Notes: generated by a model from the letters alone, not told the origin. 64,000 bases of DNA from an uncultured Candidatus Altimarinota bacterium (GCA_938015455.1 CALLPL010000006.1:1-64000); one strand, 5' to 3'. Shown: positions 9,494-20,340, numbered from the stretch's first letter. Translations and numbers: made by a program.

Positions 9494-9997
9494 TTATTTT
9501 TTATAATAAAATCTGTAGTATCACACAAGATTACTTACGAAAAAAATAAAATCAAGCAATACTCCTACAGGAGAAAAGATAAGTATATCGTAGATCATTA
9601 CAAATACTGTTCCTCACATCATCCAAAGCCTGAGGCTCTTGTCACTACTCTGGAATACCCCTATAGTAGCAAAAGTAATCCCTATAAAATATATAACATC
9701 ATATATATCTTTGTAAAAAAAGTAGGTTACGAGTCACAATAACGCTGTAAAAACATATATCAGATATATATCTGTCTTATAATATGAAACAAAAAATCTT
9801 ACTATTGCAATAGAGCCTATAACTGCTGCTGCATATCTCTCAAGTAGAATATAATGCAACACTATACAAAGGGCTGCTATCATGAAGAAGATAATAATCT
9901 TCTTACGCTCCTTAAATTGAAAACTTATTATATCGGCAACAATAGCAATTGCAGCGAATATCTGAGAAATCAGGAATGATAATGTGAGTCAAAACAT
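9494..9997 (-). CDS. YgjV/Imp-like inner membrane protein
   Basis: The 167-residue product has about five hydrophobic segments. The pattern QIFAAIAIVADIISFQFKER-KK at the N-terminus, then LHYILLERYAAAVIGSIAIVR, resembles the YgjV-type inner membrane family (PF10688), whose function is not established. It sits between two Nudix genes with gaps of 4 and 9 bases, so it is probably co-transcribed with them. Confidence 0.7.
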
Positions 9998-10006
9998 TAC
10001 TTATTT

Positions 10007-10513
10007 TTAATATTCACTTTCTACTCCATCTTCGAGAAATACTACATCTCTTTGGAGTTTTTTTGAGATTAAGTTTCCTTCAAATTCTTTCTCTAGAATT
10101 TCTTCTTTTGTAAACCATCTCATTTTTTCAACCTGCTTTCTATCAAACTGAAAGCCCTCTATATTTTGATCAAGTTTCATAAAATATACTTCATGGAAAA
10201 ATGTATGTACTCCGTATCGTCTCTTTTGATATAGTTTCTCCAGTAATACTTCTGTAAGCCCTATTTCACTCTCAAGCTTTAATAAAATATTAGACTCATA
10301 GCCTTCGTTCTGTGTAAGTGTTCCTTCAGCTGCATAGGCCCAAAGTCATGGTTTATTTTCCTTTTGCAGTGATCTCTGAGCCAGGAGATACTTTCACTCA
10401 GAATTCTTGATAATACAAGCAGCTACGCGAAAAATATCTTCTGCTTTGACTTCTGATTTTTCCTTATGTCAGATAACAGTGTTTGATTCATCAACAATGA
10501 TAACTTGAGGCAT
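10007..10513 (-). CDS. Nudix-fold protein with degenerate Nudix box
   Basis: The 168-residue product aligns with the Nudix gene at 9004 (FRVAACIIKNSEGKYLLAQR, GLWAYAAEGTL, MRWFTKEEI). Its Nudix box reads EGTLTQNEGYE then NILLKLESEIGL: the RE pair is LK and the first of the EE pair is Ser, so most metal-binding residues are missing. It is likely catalytically inactive or altered. It starts 5 bases after the leuS stop and shares its transcript. It could be a binding or regulatory subunit. Confidence 0.8.
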
Positions 10514-10517
10514 AACT

Positions 10518-13500
10518 TTACTTTACGACTAAATTCACAATCTTTCCAGGAACATAAATTTCTTTTATGAGTTCTTTCCCTTCAAGCCATTTCATCACGT
10601 TTTCATTGGTCTTTGCTTTCTCTAAAACTGAGGCTTTATCTTCATCAACAGATATCTGTATCTCCCCTCGGAGTTTTCCAAGGACCTGTACTCAGATAGT
10701 TATTTCACTATCTACTACTAAGTTCTCATCATACTCTGGCCATGAAGTATCAAAGATAGATCAACTATCATATCAGAATAGTTTTTTAAATGCTCATGAC
10801 TGCATAGCAAACTCTTCTAAGTATTCTGCTTCATTTGAATCTTCTTGCCTCTTTCCCGTAATCTTTGATCTATACAGATTACTCATTGGGAACTTTATTT
10901 GTATACTCTTTGATCTAACGTTCGTCATTTCATAGGGCCTTTTATACTCAGAGGTTTTTATTTCTCAATTTGGGAAAAGCACTGCCCACGCATCTATATA
11001 ATAAAAATCAAAACTTCCTCCCGTTTTTGTAGCTTCGTTTTCATAAAAACTCATCATTGCTTCACATATTTCATCGTCTGACATATTAGCTTCATCTTTT
11101 CCAGAGTCCTTAATTGCAGCTCTACGAACATGCGTTGGATCAAAGTCTTGGTTTTCAAAATATACCGCAGAATCTGTTGCCATAATAGGTACATCTATAC
11201 CTTCTCCCTTGTATGCCTCTATCTTTTGCAGAGCACAATCCATTGGAGTAGCTCCAGTTTCCTCAACATTTTTTATATCAGGATATACAGAGAGCTCAAC
11301 TCCTCAATCAATAGCAGTAAATAATTTCTTTGCTCGTTCAACTTTTGCAGAATTACTTGTTGCGAGATAGATTTTACAGTATTGCTTTCAATCTTCTTTC
11401 ATAGTCTCCCAGATCTCCTCAGCAATATGTGGCGCAAATGGATGTAGAAGCTTTACGAATATTTCTCTCCACTCTGCCTTTTTTACTTCGTCACGAGGTT
11501 CTCCAGTATTCATAGTAATCATGAGCTGAGCAATCGCAGTATTAAATTTATAGTTTTCTATATCTTCTGAGATTTTTTTAATAGCTTTATGAATAGTTTT
11601 CATAGCCTCATCATCGCTTGAAGCGTATTTTTCTTTTCTTTCGATAAAGAGGTCATACACTTTATCTAAAAATCTTCGAGGCCCTACGATAGAGCGGGTA
11701 TCCCATGGTGCTGCATCTTTGAAATCAGCCATATACATCTCATACATTCTGAGGGTATCTGCTCCATATTCATGAACGATATCATCAGGATTGATAACAT
11801 TTTTGAGCGACTTACTCATCTTTGCCGGAACTTTTTCAAGCTCTTCTCCTGTCTGCTTATCGAAGTATCACATTGAGCCTGTTCCCTCTCCTTTGAGGGG
11901 AGGGCTAGGGAGGGGTTTTTCCTCTACCATATCATCAGGAATCAGTTTTCCCTTTGCATTTTTATAACTCATTCATAGGATAAGCCCCTGGTTTCTGAGT
12001 CTATAAAACGGCTCATTCGATGAAACTACTCCTATATCAAAGAGGAATTTATGCCAAAATCGAGCATAGAGTAAATGCAGCACTGCATGTTCTGCTCCTC
12101 AGACATAGGAGTCTACCTGTCCCCAATATTTTTCTACCTCTGGATCAACAAGCTTTTCAGAGTTATCTGGATCCATAAACCTCAAATAATACCAGCAAGA
12201 CCCTCCCCACTGAGGCATAGTATTCGTTTCTCGTTTTCCATTTAGATTTGCTGCAAGTTCAACATTTACAAACTCAGGAACATTCACGAGTGGTGAGTTC
12301 CCATCTCCAGCAGGTTCGTAGGCCTCTACATCTGGAAGTTCAAGAGGCAGATTATAATCACATACTATCTTTGTGTAAATACCATCATGTATCTTTGAGA
12401 ATTCCTTCTCTCCTATCATGAGTATCTCTCCATCTTTTACCCACGCGTCACTACTTGGACTTGTAGGAAGTTTTTCAATATCTTCTGATTCTATATGAAT
12501 AAGAGGAATAGGTTCGCCCCAGTACCTCTGACGAGAAAAGAGCCAGTCTCGAAGTTTGTAGTTCACTACTCGTTCTCATGTTCACTTTTCTTCAAAATAA
12601 TCCATGATCTTTTCTTTGGCATCCATAATCTCTAAGCCGTCAAGGAAGTCACTATTTACCATAGTTCATTCATCTTCTTGAACTTGTTCTGAGCGAGTTA
12701 TGTCTGAGGTATCCCCATCAGAAGCTACTACCACTCTTGTTATTTCTATACCCATAGCCTTCGCAAAATCAAAGTCTCTCTGATCATGACCAGGAACTCA
12801 TACAAGTGCTCATGTACCAACATGAGCAAGCACGAAATCTCAAATATAGAGAGGAATCTTTGCTCCTGTGAGGTTAGAAATAACATGAAAACCTGTGAAT
12901 ACCCCTGTTTTTGTCTTATCTCACACAAGCCTATCTCTGTCTGATTTACTTTTTACTGAGTCTAGGTATCTTTTTACATCTTCAGAATTTGGAAAAGCGT
13001 CCAAGTGTTTTTCAACGAGCTTATGTTCTGGAGCAAGCGTCGCAAAAGTCATTCCGAAATTTGTATCTGGTCTCGTAGTATAGCACACTATTTCATCATC
13101 AACTTCATCCAATTTATACGTGATATTGATTCCTTCACTTCTCCCAATCCAGTTCCTTTGCATATCCTTGATACCTTCTGGCCAGTCAAGATCGTCTACA
13201 TCACTCAGAAGCCTATCAGCGTATTTCGTAATACCGAGTACCCACTGACGAATTTTCTTTTTTTCCACAGTTTCTCAGCATCTCTCACAGCTAAAATCTC
13301 AAAGTACTTCTTCGTTAGCGAGACCAGTCTTACAGCTTGGACAATAATTAATTGGAAGATCCTGTTCATAGGCAAGTCCATGCTCAAAAAGTTTGAGAAA
13401 TATCCACTGAGTCCACTGGAAATACCTTGGATCAGTCGTATCTATTTCTCTCTCCCAATCATAAGAGAATCCAAGTGACTGGAGTTGCCGTTTAAAAGTC

Positions 13501-13811
13501 TGGATATTTTCGTCCGTAGTTTTTCGTGGATGTGTTCCCGTTTTGATAGCATAGTTTTCTGCTGGTAGACCAAATGCATCCCAGCCCATTGGATGCAGTA
13601 CATTATGCCCCGTTGCATGTTTAAAGCGCGCTACTATATCGTTTGCTGTAAATCACTCTGGATGACCAACATGCAGACCTGCTCCGCTTGGGTATGGGAA
13701 CATATCTAAAACATAATACTTTGGTTTTGAAAAATCGTTTTCTACCTTGTAGGTATGAGTATTTTGCCAGTAAGCTTGCCACTTCTTTTCTATTTCTTTA
13801 TGATTATACAT
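10518..13811 (-). CDS. leuS: Leucyl-tRNA synthetase with a large inserted domain
   Basis: It charges tRNA-Leu. The 1097-residue frame is continuous with UGA = Gly. The class I signatures are [15 protein letters not shown] (HIGH region, near residue 45) and [12 protein letters not shown] (KMSKS, about residue 665). The anticodon-binding domain reaches [18 protein letters not shown] at residue 807, and the family's end resumes at residue 1018 ([16 protein letters not shown] ... [11 protein letters not shown]). Between them are about 210 extra residues (10761-11390) that look like a Ham1/ITPase-type NTP pyrophosphatase domain ([49 protein letters not shown]). Without it the enzyme has about 887 residues, which is normal. 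A palindromic repeat also lies in the leucine-specific region. Confidence 0.95.
11882..11920 (-). repeat. Palindromic repeat inside leuS (family copy 1)
   Basis: CCCTCTCCTTTGAGGGGAGGG followed by a second GGGAGGGGTTTTT block. It matches copies at 23659-23727, 46727-46765 and 48118-48156. In the leuS frame it encodes a Pro/Gly-rich stretch ([13 protein letters not shown]) in the leucine-specific domain just before KMSKS, so it is tolerated as an in-frame insert. Confidence 0.65.
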
Positions 13812-13939
13812 CGCTAGCTATCAAAAAATAAGGAATAAGCAGAAGTTTAGCGAGTTTCTAGACTTTGTAAAGCGAGAAACATTTGAAAAATACTCATGTA
13901 GAAATATACTAAACTCATTATTTAGAAATCACCCTCTCC

Positions 13940-14164
13940 ATGAAAAACTTTAACACTATTTTAATACTTCTTGGAATACTCTCATCGTGTATTCTCGTTA
14001 TGGAAAATATGATTTTTAAACAAGTCGCTTTCGTATATGTGGCCCAGAGTACTGCCTCGGTTCTATGTATTGTAAGTATCATAACGTGATTTATGCTCGG
14101 GTACTGAGTAAAAGGAAAAATGACTGAATGAGATTCAAGTGAAGAAGAAAATTTTAATTTCTAG
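13940..14164 (+). CDS. Small two-helix membrane protein
   Basis: The 74-residue product has two hydrophobic segments (about residues 4-20 and 34-52) and an acidic C-terminal tail. The layout resembles LapA-domain proteins, but the match is weak and only by pattern. It lies between the divergent leuS and a strong terminator, so it is a single-gene unit. Confidence 0.55.
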
Positions 14165-14171
14165 AAAATAA

Positions 14172-14213
14172 AAAAAAGAGAGAAGTGATCTATCATCACT
14201 TCTCTCTTTTTTT
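14172..14213. terminator. Bidirectional terminator
   Basis: A 15-base stem (AAAGAGAGAAGTGAT and complement) with loop CTATC has T-rich ends on both strands. It separates the small membrane gene from the convergent pilin-like genes. Confidence 0.9.
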
Positions 14214-14219
14214 ATAAAA

Positions 14220-14594
14220 CTATGTTATTCATCATCCACTTCCAAGAGCATCTACAACAAAACGTATAACTGTACTTGCTAAGAATACTACAATAAGCCC
14301 AATAATAACATAAATAAAAATATTCTTTCATTTCTTTACCTTTTCATCATCACCTCAAGAGGTCATGATTAAAAACCCTGCATAAATACCGAATATAACG
14401 GCAATAAGATAGAAGAATCATACGAGATATGCTACGAGGTTGGTGATACTTCAAACTGCCTGATCCGCATTTTCTATATCAGCTCACTTGAGACTATCAT
14501 CAACTCGCTCAAGTCAAAAATTTACAGCTCAGACTAAGTCTGGAGCTGCAAATAATATAAGAGCTACAATACACGTAAGGATATATTTACTCAT
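14220..14594 (-). CDS. T4SS-pilin-like (TrbC/VirB2-type) membrane protein
   Basis: The 124-residue product has a signal-like N-terminus (MSKYILTCIVALILFAAPDL), then a linker, and two hydrophobic segments around SITNLVAYLVGFFYLIAVIF and IFIYVIIGLIVVFLASTVIR separated by the charged turn SGGDDEKVKKGK. This is the layout of the T4SS_pilin family (PF18895), common in candidate phyla radiation genomes, which resembles VirB2/TrbC subunits. Eight UGA-Gly codons are used. It lies 10 bases downstream of a paralogue and likely shares its transcript. Confidence 0.78.
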
Positions 14595-14604
14595 TTACTT
14601 ATTT

Positions 14605-14970
14605 TTATGCAACAAGGTTTTGACCTGACATTGCATCAATTACAAATCGGATTACGGTACTTGCAAGGAATATAACAATAATACCAAGTACTGCGTGGAT
14701 AAGAGTGGTCTTTCCTTTTTTTACTCGCTCTTCATCACCAGCTGCTGTTAAGATAAGGAAACCTCCATATATACCATATATTACGGCAATAAGATACAGG
14801 AACCCTACAAGAAATCCAATTGCATTTGAAATCGTTTGAGCAAGATTACCTGTCCCTCCTCACTCTAGTTGTTCAACCCCTGTTGAATTAACTCGTACAT
14901 CAATAGCTGATACTAATTGCATATGAGCTGCAACAGAAACAGCTAGAGCTCATTTAACGATATTTTTCAT
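14605..14970 (-). CDS. T4SS-pilin-like (TrbC/VirB2-type) membrane protein
   Basis: A 121-residue paralogue of the 14220 gene: signal-like start, then SNAIGFLVGFLYLIAVIYGI, the turn AAGDEERVKKGK, and IHAVLGIIVIFLASTVIRF. The hydrophobic pair and turn are more conserved than the N-terminal linker. Only two UGA codons are used, against eight in the downstream copy, which suggests this copy is the more highly expressed. No other secretion gene is nearby, so whether they build a pilus, a channel or something else is open. Confidence 0.78.
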
Positions 14971-15108
14971 AGAAAAAATAATAAGTAATAAAATTACGTG
15001 TGTTATTATATGCCAAGCCGAAACAAAAGGCAAATTTTTTTTACGAACTATCTTTGCAAACTCCAAAAAACTGATAGTATACATTTTATTATTTTATAGG
15101 AAGATATT

Positions 15109-15654
15109 ATGCCTGACGAGAAATTCCTCGAAAAATTAAAATCCTATGGAGAGGCAAATAATATCCCTAATATTAGCCGAGAAAACGCTCAATTTTTACG
15201 ATCACTCATACAAGAAAATTGATACCAAAAAGCCCTAGAAATAGGGACTGCAAACGCTTATTCTACTATTCACTTTGCGCTTGAATTAGAGAAAGTATCT
15301 TGATCAATAACAACTATAGAATTCTCTCAGGCAGCTTACGAAATGGCTCAAGATAATATAGAAGACTCTGACCTTAAAAACATTACTCAATATTTCTGAG
15401 ACGCAAGGGATATAATTCCTCACCTAGAGGAGTCTTACGATTTTATATTCATCGATGGACTCAAAAAAGCAAGCCTGAGCTTTTTACTAATAGTTTGGGG
15501 CAAGGTCAGTCCATGAGGAATAATCATTATAGACGATGTGATAAAGTTTCGCTATAAGATGGAAAATCTCTATGAATACCTGAGCACTCATGAAATCAAA
15601 TATACAATAGAACATATTGACAGTGACGATGGAATTATGATTATAAAAAAGTAG
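15109..15654 (+). CDS. Class I SAM-dependent methyltransferase
   Basis: The 181-residue protein matches small O-methyltransferase-like enzymes (Methyltransf_24/YrrM type). Motif I is ALEIGTANAYSTIHFALEL, then an acidic residue after the second strand (TTIEFSQ), and motif DFIFIDGLKKASLSF, IIIIDDV near the end. The substrate is unknown. It is a single gene, with the tig terminator opposite its 3' end. Confidence 0.85.
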
Positions 15655-15687
15655 GACTCGATTGCATCGGGCTCAGAAAATTTTAAC

Positions 15688-15720
15688 TACAAAAAAAGGA
15701 ACGCTAGTTTGCGTTCCTAC
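15688..15720 (-). terminator. Terminator of tig
   Basis: The stem AGGAACGC/GCGTTCCT with a 6-base loop is followed on the minus strand by a U run. It lies 21 bases past the tig stop codon. Confidence 0.85.
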
Positions 15721-15740
15721 TATAGAGATATATTAGATTC

Positions 15741-17045
15741 CTATTTAGTCTCTGTGAAAAAGCTATCAATAAGTCTTCTGAAACCAACCCTTCGACGTAA
15801 TTCCTCAAAGTATTTTGACCCAGGAACATACAACTCCTTGAGTTTATTGAGAACATCCTCAGCTTGGTAGACCTTCATTACTTTTTCTACCTCAACTTTC
15901 ATATCATCATCTGATATATTAATTTTTTCAAGTTCTGCGAGTTTATTAAGAATGAGTTCTCCTTGGAGTCTCTTAAGAGCAGTAGCCTCTACATGTTGCT
16001 TTTTATAATCCTCCTCAGATAAATTTAGTGAAGAGAGATAGTCTGCCATTTTCATCCCGTCTTTTGAAACGTTTTCTTTAATCTCATTAAATACCTGTTC
16101 TGTTTGCTGCTCTAAAAGTTTATCTCCTATATCGAGAGTTGTATGTTTTAGGAGTTCTTCTATGAGGCTCAACTCTCTTTGCATCTGATCATTACTCCGC
16201 TTTGTATCAAGGATTTCTGACTCTATAAGTTTTTTAAAGCCATTAAGATCAAGCTCTTCTCCTCTAAGATCTTTAATAAACTCAGGAGTAAACTCTGGCT
16301 TATGAGCATGTTCAATCTTTTTAGCAGTGACCTTAAATTTTGTCTTTTTTCCGGCAAAATCAGCATTGTGATAATCTTTTGGAAATGTAACATCGAGCTC
16401 TCTCTCATCTCCTACTAGCATTCCTACCATATCTTCTTCAAAACCAGGAACAAGGAGATTCGAACCAAGTACAAGAGGATAATCTCGCATAGAGGTAGCC
16501 TCAAGTATTTTTCCAGCTTCATACCCATCTGTATCGATAGTAACTTTATCTCACATTGCTGCTGCTTGTTTTGGATCTGTTACATCATGAAAATGTGTAA
16601 AGCGCGTTTGTATATCAGAGAGGGCTGCTTCAACTTCCTGCTTTGATACAGAGAGTTTCTGCTTTGTAAGTTTTACTTTTTTATAGCCAGGCTTTATATC
16701 TACTTCAGGAAATACCTCCACTTGAATTTTTACAATGAGAGGATCTTGAGAAGAAACATCTTGTATTTCAGCCTGCGATACTGGCATGAGTTTTTCTTTT
16801 TTGAGTGTATCTCTATATATACCATCTATTGCTCTTTCAATAGTCATTTGGAGAATTCTCTCTTCACCAAATTGACGAACAATAATATCATCAGGGATTT
16901 TTACTCCTTTACGAAAGCCTTTAATATCTGTGTTTTTTTTGAGGTCAGCGAGAACCTTTGATCGAAATTTTGCAACATTTTCCTTAGATTCCTCAATAGT
17001 AAGCTCCACTATCGATTTTGGGAGCATTTTTTTCTCTACTTTCAT
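15741..17045 (-). CDS. tig: Trigger factor
   Basis: A ribosome-associated chaperone with peptidyl-prolyl isomerase activity. The 434-residue product has the ribosome-docking loop GFRKGVKIPDDIIVRQFG near residue 44, the FKBP-like domain (GDKVTIDTDGYEAGKILE, VPGFEEDMVGMLVGDE, FPKDYHNADFAGKK), and a long helical C-terminal domain. One UGA-Gly joins the two halves at 16548. It is a single-gene unit with its own terminator. Confidence 0.96.
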
Positions 17046-17203
17046 AGTGTATAATAGTATGTGTTACATCCCCTTGAATCTTTCTGGGGGCTTTTAAATA
17101 ATGTGGCAGGAGTATAAGAAGAAAAACAATTTTTTCAAATTTTCTATTTCTTATTTAAAAGATATTTTTTATAAAACACAATATGTTTCTCTCCTGAAAA
17201 TCT

Positions 17204-17230
17204 TTGATTTTGCTGCTTAGAGGCTATAAT
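17204..17230 (+). promoter_or_regulatory. Putative promoter of the type IV pilin gene
   Basis: A perfect TATAAT at 17225-17230, with TTGATT at 17204-17209 (15-base spacer, so the -35 is weak). It is in the 218-base gap between the divergent tig and pilin genes; the rest of the gap is AT-rich without visible features. Confidence 0.5.
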
Positions 17231-17263
17231 GACCCTGTAATTTTATAAAATAATTAAAGCATT

Positions 17264-17857
17264 ATGTTACAAATCGCTAAAAAGGGTTTTACCCTCATAG
17301 AGCTCCTAGTTGTTATAACGATCATCGGTATCCTCGCAACTGGAGCTGTAACTGTCTATACAGCGCAAATCCAAAAAGCTCGTGATACAACTCGTATCAA
17401 TGATATTAAGGCTCTTGAGAGTTGAATACAACAGTTTTACCAAGATAAGGCTGTTTATCCAATAGGTGGAGCCGATTGGCTCTGAACAGGAACATCTGTT
17501 ACAGATTATGTCCCAACACTTGCTCAAGATCCAAAACATGATCAAACCTGTAATGGTTCAAGATGTGGATATGTTTATACAGTATGACCTGATGGAAATG
17601 ATATTACTCAAGGATCATTTGAAATCTCAACAGCATTTGAAAACCAAGGAAATGTTGATAACAAAGCTATCCGGGCATCTGATAATGGAGAGGATGATAA
17701 TAGATTTGAAGTAGGACTTCTGAAGACAGGTACAACTGGAGCTGATCTTGTTACCCTCCATGCCCAGGGAACTGCATTTAGTACTACAGCTATTGATGCA
17801 TCAAACACAGCAACAGCCACACTCGTAATAAAGAAAAGCGCTCTCACTGCAAAATAA
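17264..17857 (+). CDS. Type IV pilin-like prepilin
   Basis: The 197-residue protein starts MLQIAKKGFTLIELLVVIT, the class III prepilin signal: cleavage after KKG, Phe+1 and Glu+5, followed by the hydrophobic spine. The globular part has KARDTTRINDIKALESGIQQFYQDK and Cys pair residues in NGSRCGY, as in type IVa major or minor pilins. Processing by PilD and membrane insertion are inferred from the family. No assembly ATPase or peptidase gene is nearby. It is flanked by its own promoter and terminator. Confidence 0.88.
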
Positions 17858-17879
17858 ATATCAAAAGATATTCGCTTTA

Positions 17880-17914
17880 AAAAAGCTCAAGAAATTATTT
17901 CTTGAGCTTTTTTA
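17880..17914. terminator. Bidirectional terminator
   Basis: A 13-base stem (AAAAGCTCAAGAA and complement) has T runs both ways. The minus-strand neighbour's stop codon lies within it. Confidence 0.9.
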
Positions 17915-18929
17915 TTACTTCATCTGTCTTGGTAGAATAGCTCAAGACTATTTGCTCTATCCCATATACATATGAGAGAATAATACTGTGCAGTCGCATA
18001 GTATTATTCAGGTGTGTTAGCTTATGAGTATAACAGGCATACACCTCTCTCATACTCTCTTTTATTTCTCTCTTCTCTGTCATAAATTGAGATAAGAACT
18101 CATAATCATTTGCAAGTGCGTCAGAATCATGAAAACTATGTGGGAGAAAAATCACCTTTCATCATACTGACTCTATATATTGACACAGTTCTTCTATTAG
18201 TATTTCTTCTTGTTGTGCATCTATTCAAAAAAATCAGCTCCTCAAAGCAAGTCAGATTTTTTTTCCTCTGAGGTCATATTTTTTAAGGTCTGGTATTTGA
18301 AAATCTTTTGAGGTATGTGTTCACAGAATAACTCAATCTTGAATTCTTTCTCTTCCAGAAGAGAAAGAAGCTACAAGATTATCTCTCATTACTGGGTCAT
18401 CGACAAGTGTACTCTTTATTCAAATATCTGTGAGTTGCTGTTGGCTCTTTTCATCTCTTACCGTAACTTTATAAGCATTCTTAAAAATCTTCTCAAGCTT
18501 TTTGATATTACTCTGGTCTTTTATATCTATCCCTATAGCATAGAAATATAGTTTCTTCCTAAAGATTCTCGCGATACTTGCTCGAAACATCCATTGACCA
18601 AGAGGGCTACTATTTGACTGCTTTTCACTATCATAGATAATCCCTCCTCCTCATATTACCACTATATCTGACCATATAATATTTCTGAAAAAAACTCAGA
18701 TATTTTTTATGTTTCTGAGAATATTTTTAGGATTTCTTGCTCCAATTGGAGCATACTCAAAGTATTCTACAGCTCTATCTTCATAAAAGATATCTCCTAA
18801 ATCATAGCTTGCAACTCGAAAGCTTAAATCTTCTCAAAGTTCTTCCCTGAGAAGTTTAATCTCATTCTTTAAAATTAGTTCATCTCCGAGGTTTCCAGAT
18901 CATATAGATGCAAAAATAGATATGTTCAT
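17895..18929 (-). CDS. Polysaccharide pyruvyl transferase family protein
   Basis: The 344-residue product matches PF04230: a glycine-rich start (IFASIGSGNLGDELIL), SDIVVIGGGGIIYDSE, VTVRDEKSQQQLTDIG and DDPVMRD, then VIFLPHSFHDSDALANDY and a C-terminal segment with NNTMRLHSIILSY. Such enzymes (for example CsaB) add pyruvyl ketals to cell-wall or surface polysaccharides. Many glycines are UGA. It starts two bases after the tyrA stop, so it is the last gene of a ruvA-tyrA-pyruvyltransferase operon. Confidence 0.85.
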
Positions 18930-18930
18930 C

Positions 18931-19683
18931 CTAGTTTGAGTTATCTTCTATCCAAGTATTTTGTTTCTCAAACTCCTGTAGTAGGGACTGTCTTACTTCT
19001 CAAGCATATGGGTTATCTGTTTGAATAGAGAGGAATAAGTCGTCACTATCATACCCTACTGTTTCACTTGAGTTACGAAGATCATTATACGAACAGGTTG
19101 CTAGCTGAGCATCTGGAATACCTATTCGTTTGAGACTTCGACCTATAAAGTGCGTGATACCCTGTATATAGGCCATTTCTCTATCGTGTTCTTCTGGAGT
19201 CATTTCAAATACCTTAAGTCACATATTCTTTCAAAACATATTCTTAAGGAAATCATATTTTTCTTCACTTGCTCTCACATTAGAGATCGTAAGTTTTAAT
19301 CACTTAATACCATTTTGTCAACTCTGAGGACCAAAAATAGGATGTGTTGTAATAATATGACAATGTTCTGGTAGATATTTAAGCATAGCCTTTACTACTG
19401 GAGTCTTAACAGAGCATATATCAAATACCACCGTATTTTTCTTGATATATCCTGCTATATCTTGTACTAATTGCTCTATATATTTTGCTGGATAACCAAG
19501 CAGCACATAATCACATTCAGCTGCTTTCTGCATACCTACAGGACTTACTCCTAACGAAAGAATATCTTCTCTATTTTTCTCTCACTTATCATATATTTGT
19601 ATATCAAAATACAGAAGCAGATGGGGAGTAAAAAATCTCATAAATTGGCCAAGTCAAAAGACTCAGAGTGTTGGTTTCAGCAT
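18931..19683 (-). CDS. tyrA: Prephenate dehydrogenase family protein (TyrA)
   Basis: The family oxidises prephenate to 4-hydroxyphenylpyruvate in tyrosine synthesis. The 250-residue product has a nucleotide-binding start (GVFGLGQFMRFFTPHL), DYVLLGYPAKYIEQLV and the conserved THPIFGPQSG segment with the catalytic-type His, then the helical domain (IQGITHFIGRSLKRIG). No other aromatic-synthesis gene is in the window. Its ATG overlaps the ruvA stop by one base (TAATG). Confidence 0.85.
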
Positions 19684-20282
19684 TAGAGTTCACGTATCAT
19701 ATAGGGTAAAATTTGCTCTACTGTTTTGAGATCATCTGGCAAAGATTGGAGTACTCTCTCAATATCTCGACTTTGATATCCCATGTTTTGAAGAGTTGAT
19801 TTAATATTTTCTAACGTATCAGCTGGAAGAGAGATTTGCGTTGCCTGATTCTTTGTATTTCCTTCTGGCGAAACATGAGCTTTTACAAAGTCCTTATCTT
19901 TAAGCTCAAGAACAATTTTTTCTGCCATTTTCTTCCCGATTCACTTTATGCTTTCTATTGCTGGCTTATCATCCTGTTGTACTGCTTCTACAAGACGGTC
20001 TTTCCCAAGAGAGAGGATTTGAAGTGCCACCTTTCATCCAACTCCTGAGATTTTAATAAGCTCTGTAAAAAGTTTCTTTTCTTCAAGATTTATAAATCAG
20101 AAAAGACTCTGAGCATTCTCTGTAATATGATGGTATACATATACATCAGCTGAATCTCTTGTCGCGAGCTGACTATAGCTTATTTCATTAATTCCTACTT
20201 CGTATCAAATTCATGACTCTGTAAGCAACAGAATATGAGAGTCTGAGATATCAAGAATCTTTCCAGAAAGGTAGCCTATCAT
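19683..20282 (-). CDS. ruvA: Holliday junction branch-migration protein RuvA
   Basis: RuvA binds Holliday junctions and loads RuvB. The 199-residue product starts MIGYLSGKILDI, has HhH motifs (FTELIKISGVGGKVALQIL and AIESIKGIGKKMAEKIVLEL), and a C-terminal UBA-like domain (IKSTLQNMGYQSRDIERVL) that contacts RuvB. Length is normal. ruvB and ruvC are not in the window. It heads a coupled run with tyrA. Confidence 0.95.
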
Positions 20283-20340
20283 TGTATTTTCCTAAAAATT
20301 ATATATTCTTTTAGTGTATGTATTTTTCTCTAAAAAAGAA

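Noticed and set aside
10965-11390. A separate Ham1/ITPase gene inside leuS
   Set aside because: The frame is continuous with LeuRS on both sides, has no start or stop at the borders, and LeuRS motifs resume downstream in the same frame, so it is a domain insert.
13005-13478. 157-residue plus-strand reading frame within leuS
   Set aside because: It overlaps well-conserved LeuRS coding sequence on the other strand and has shadow-like composition.
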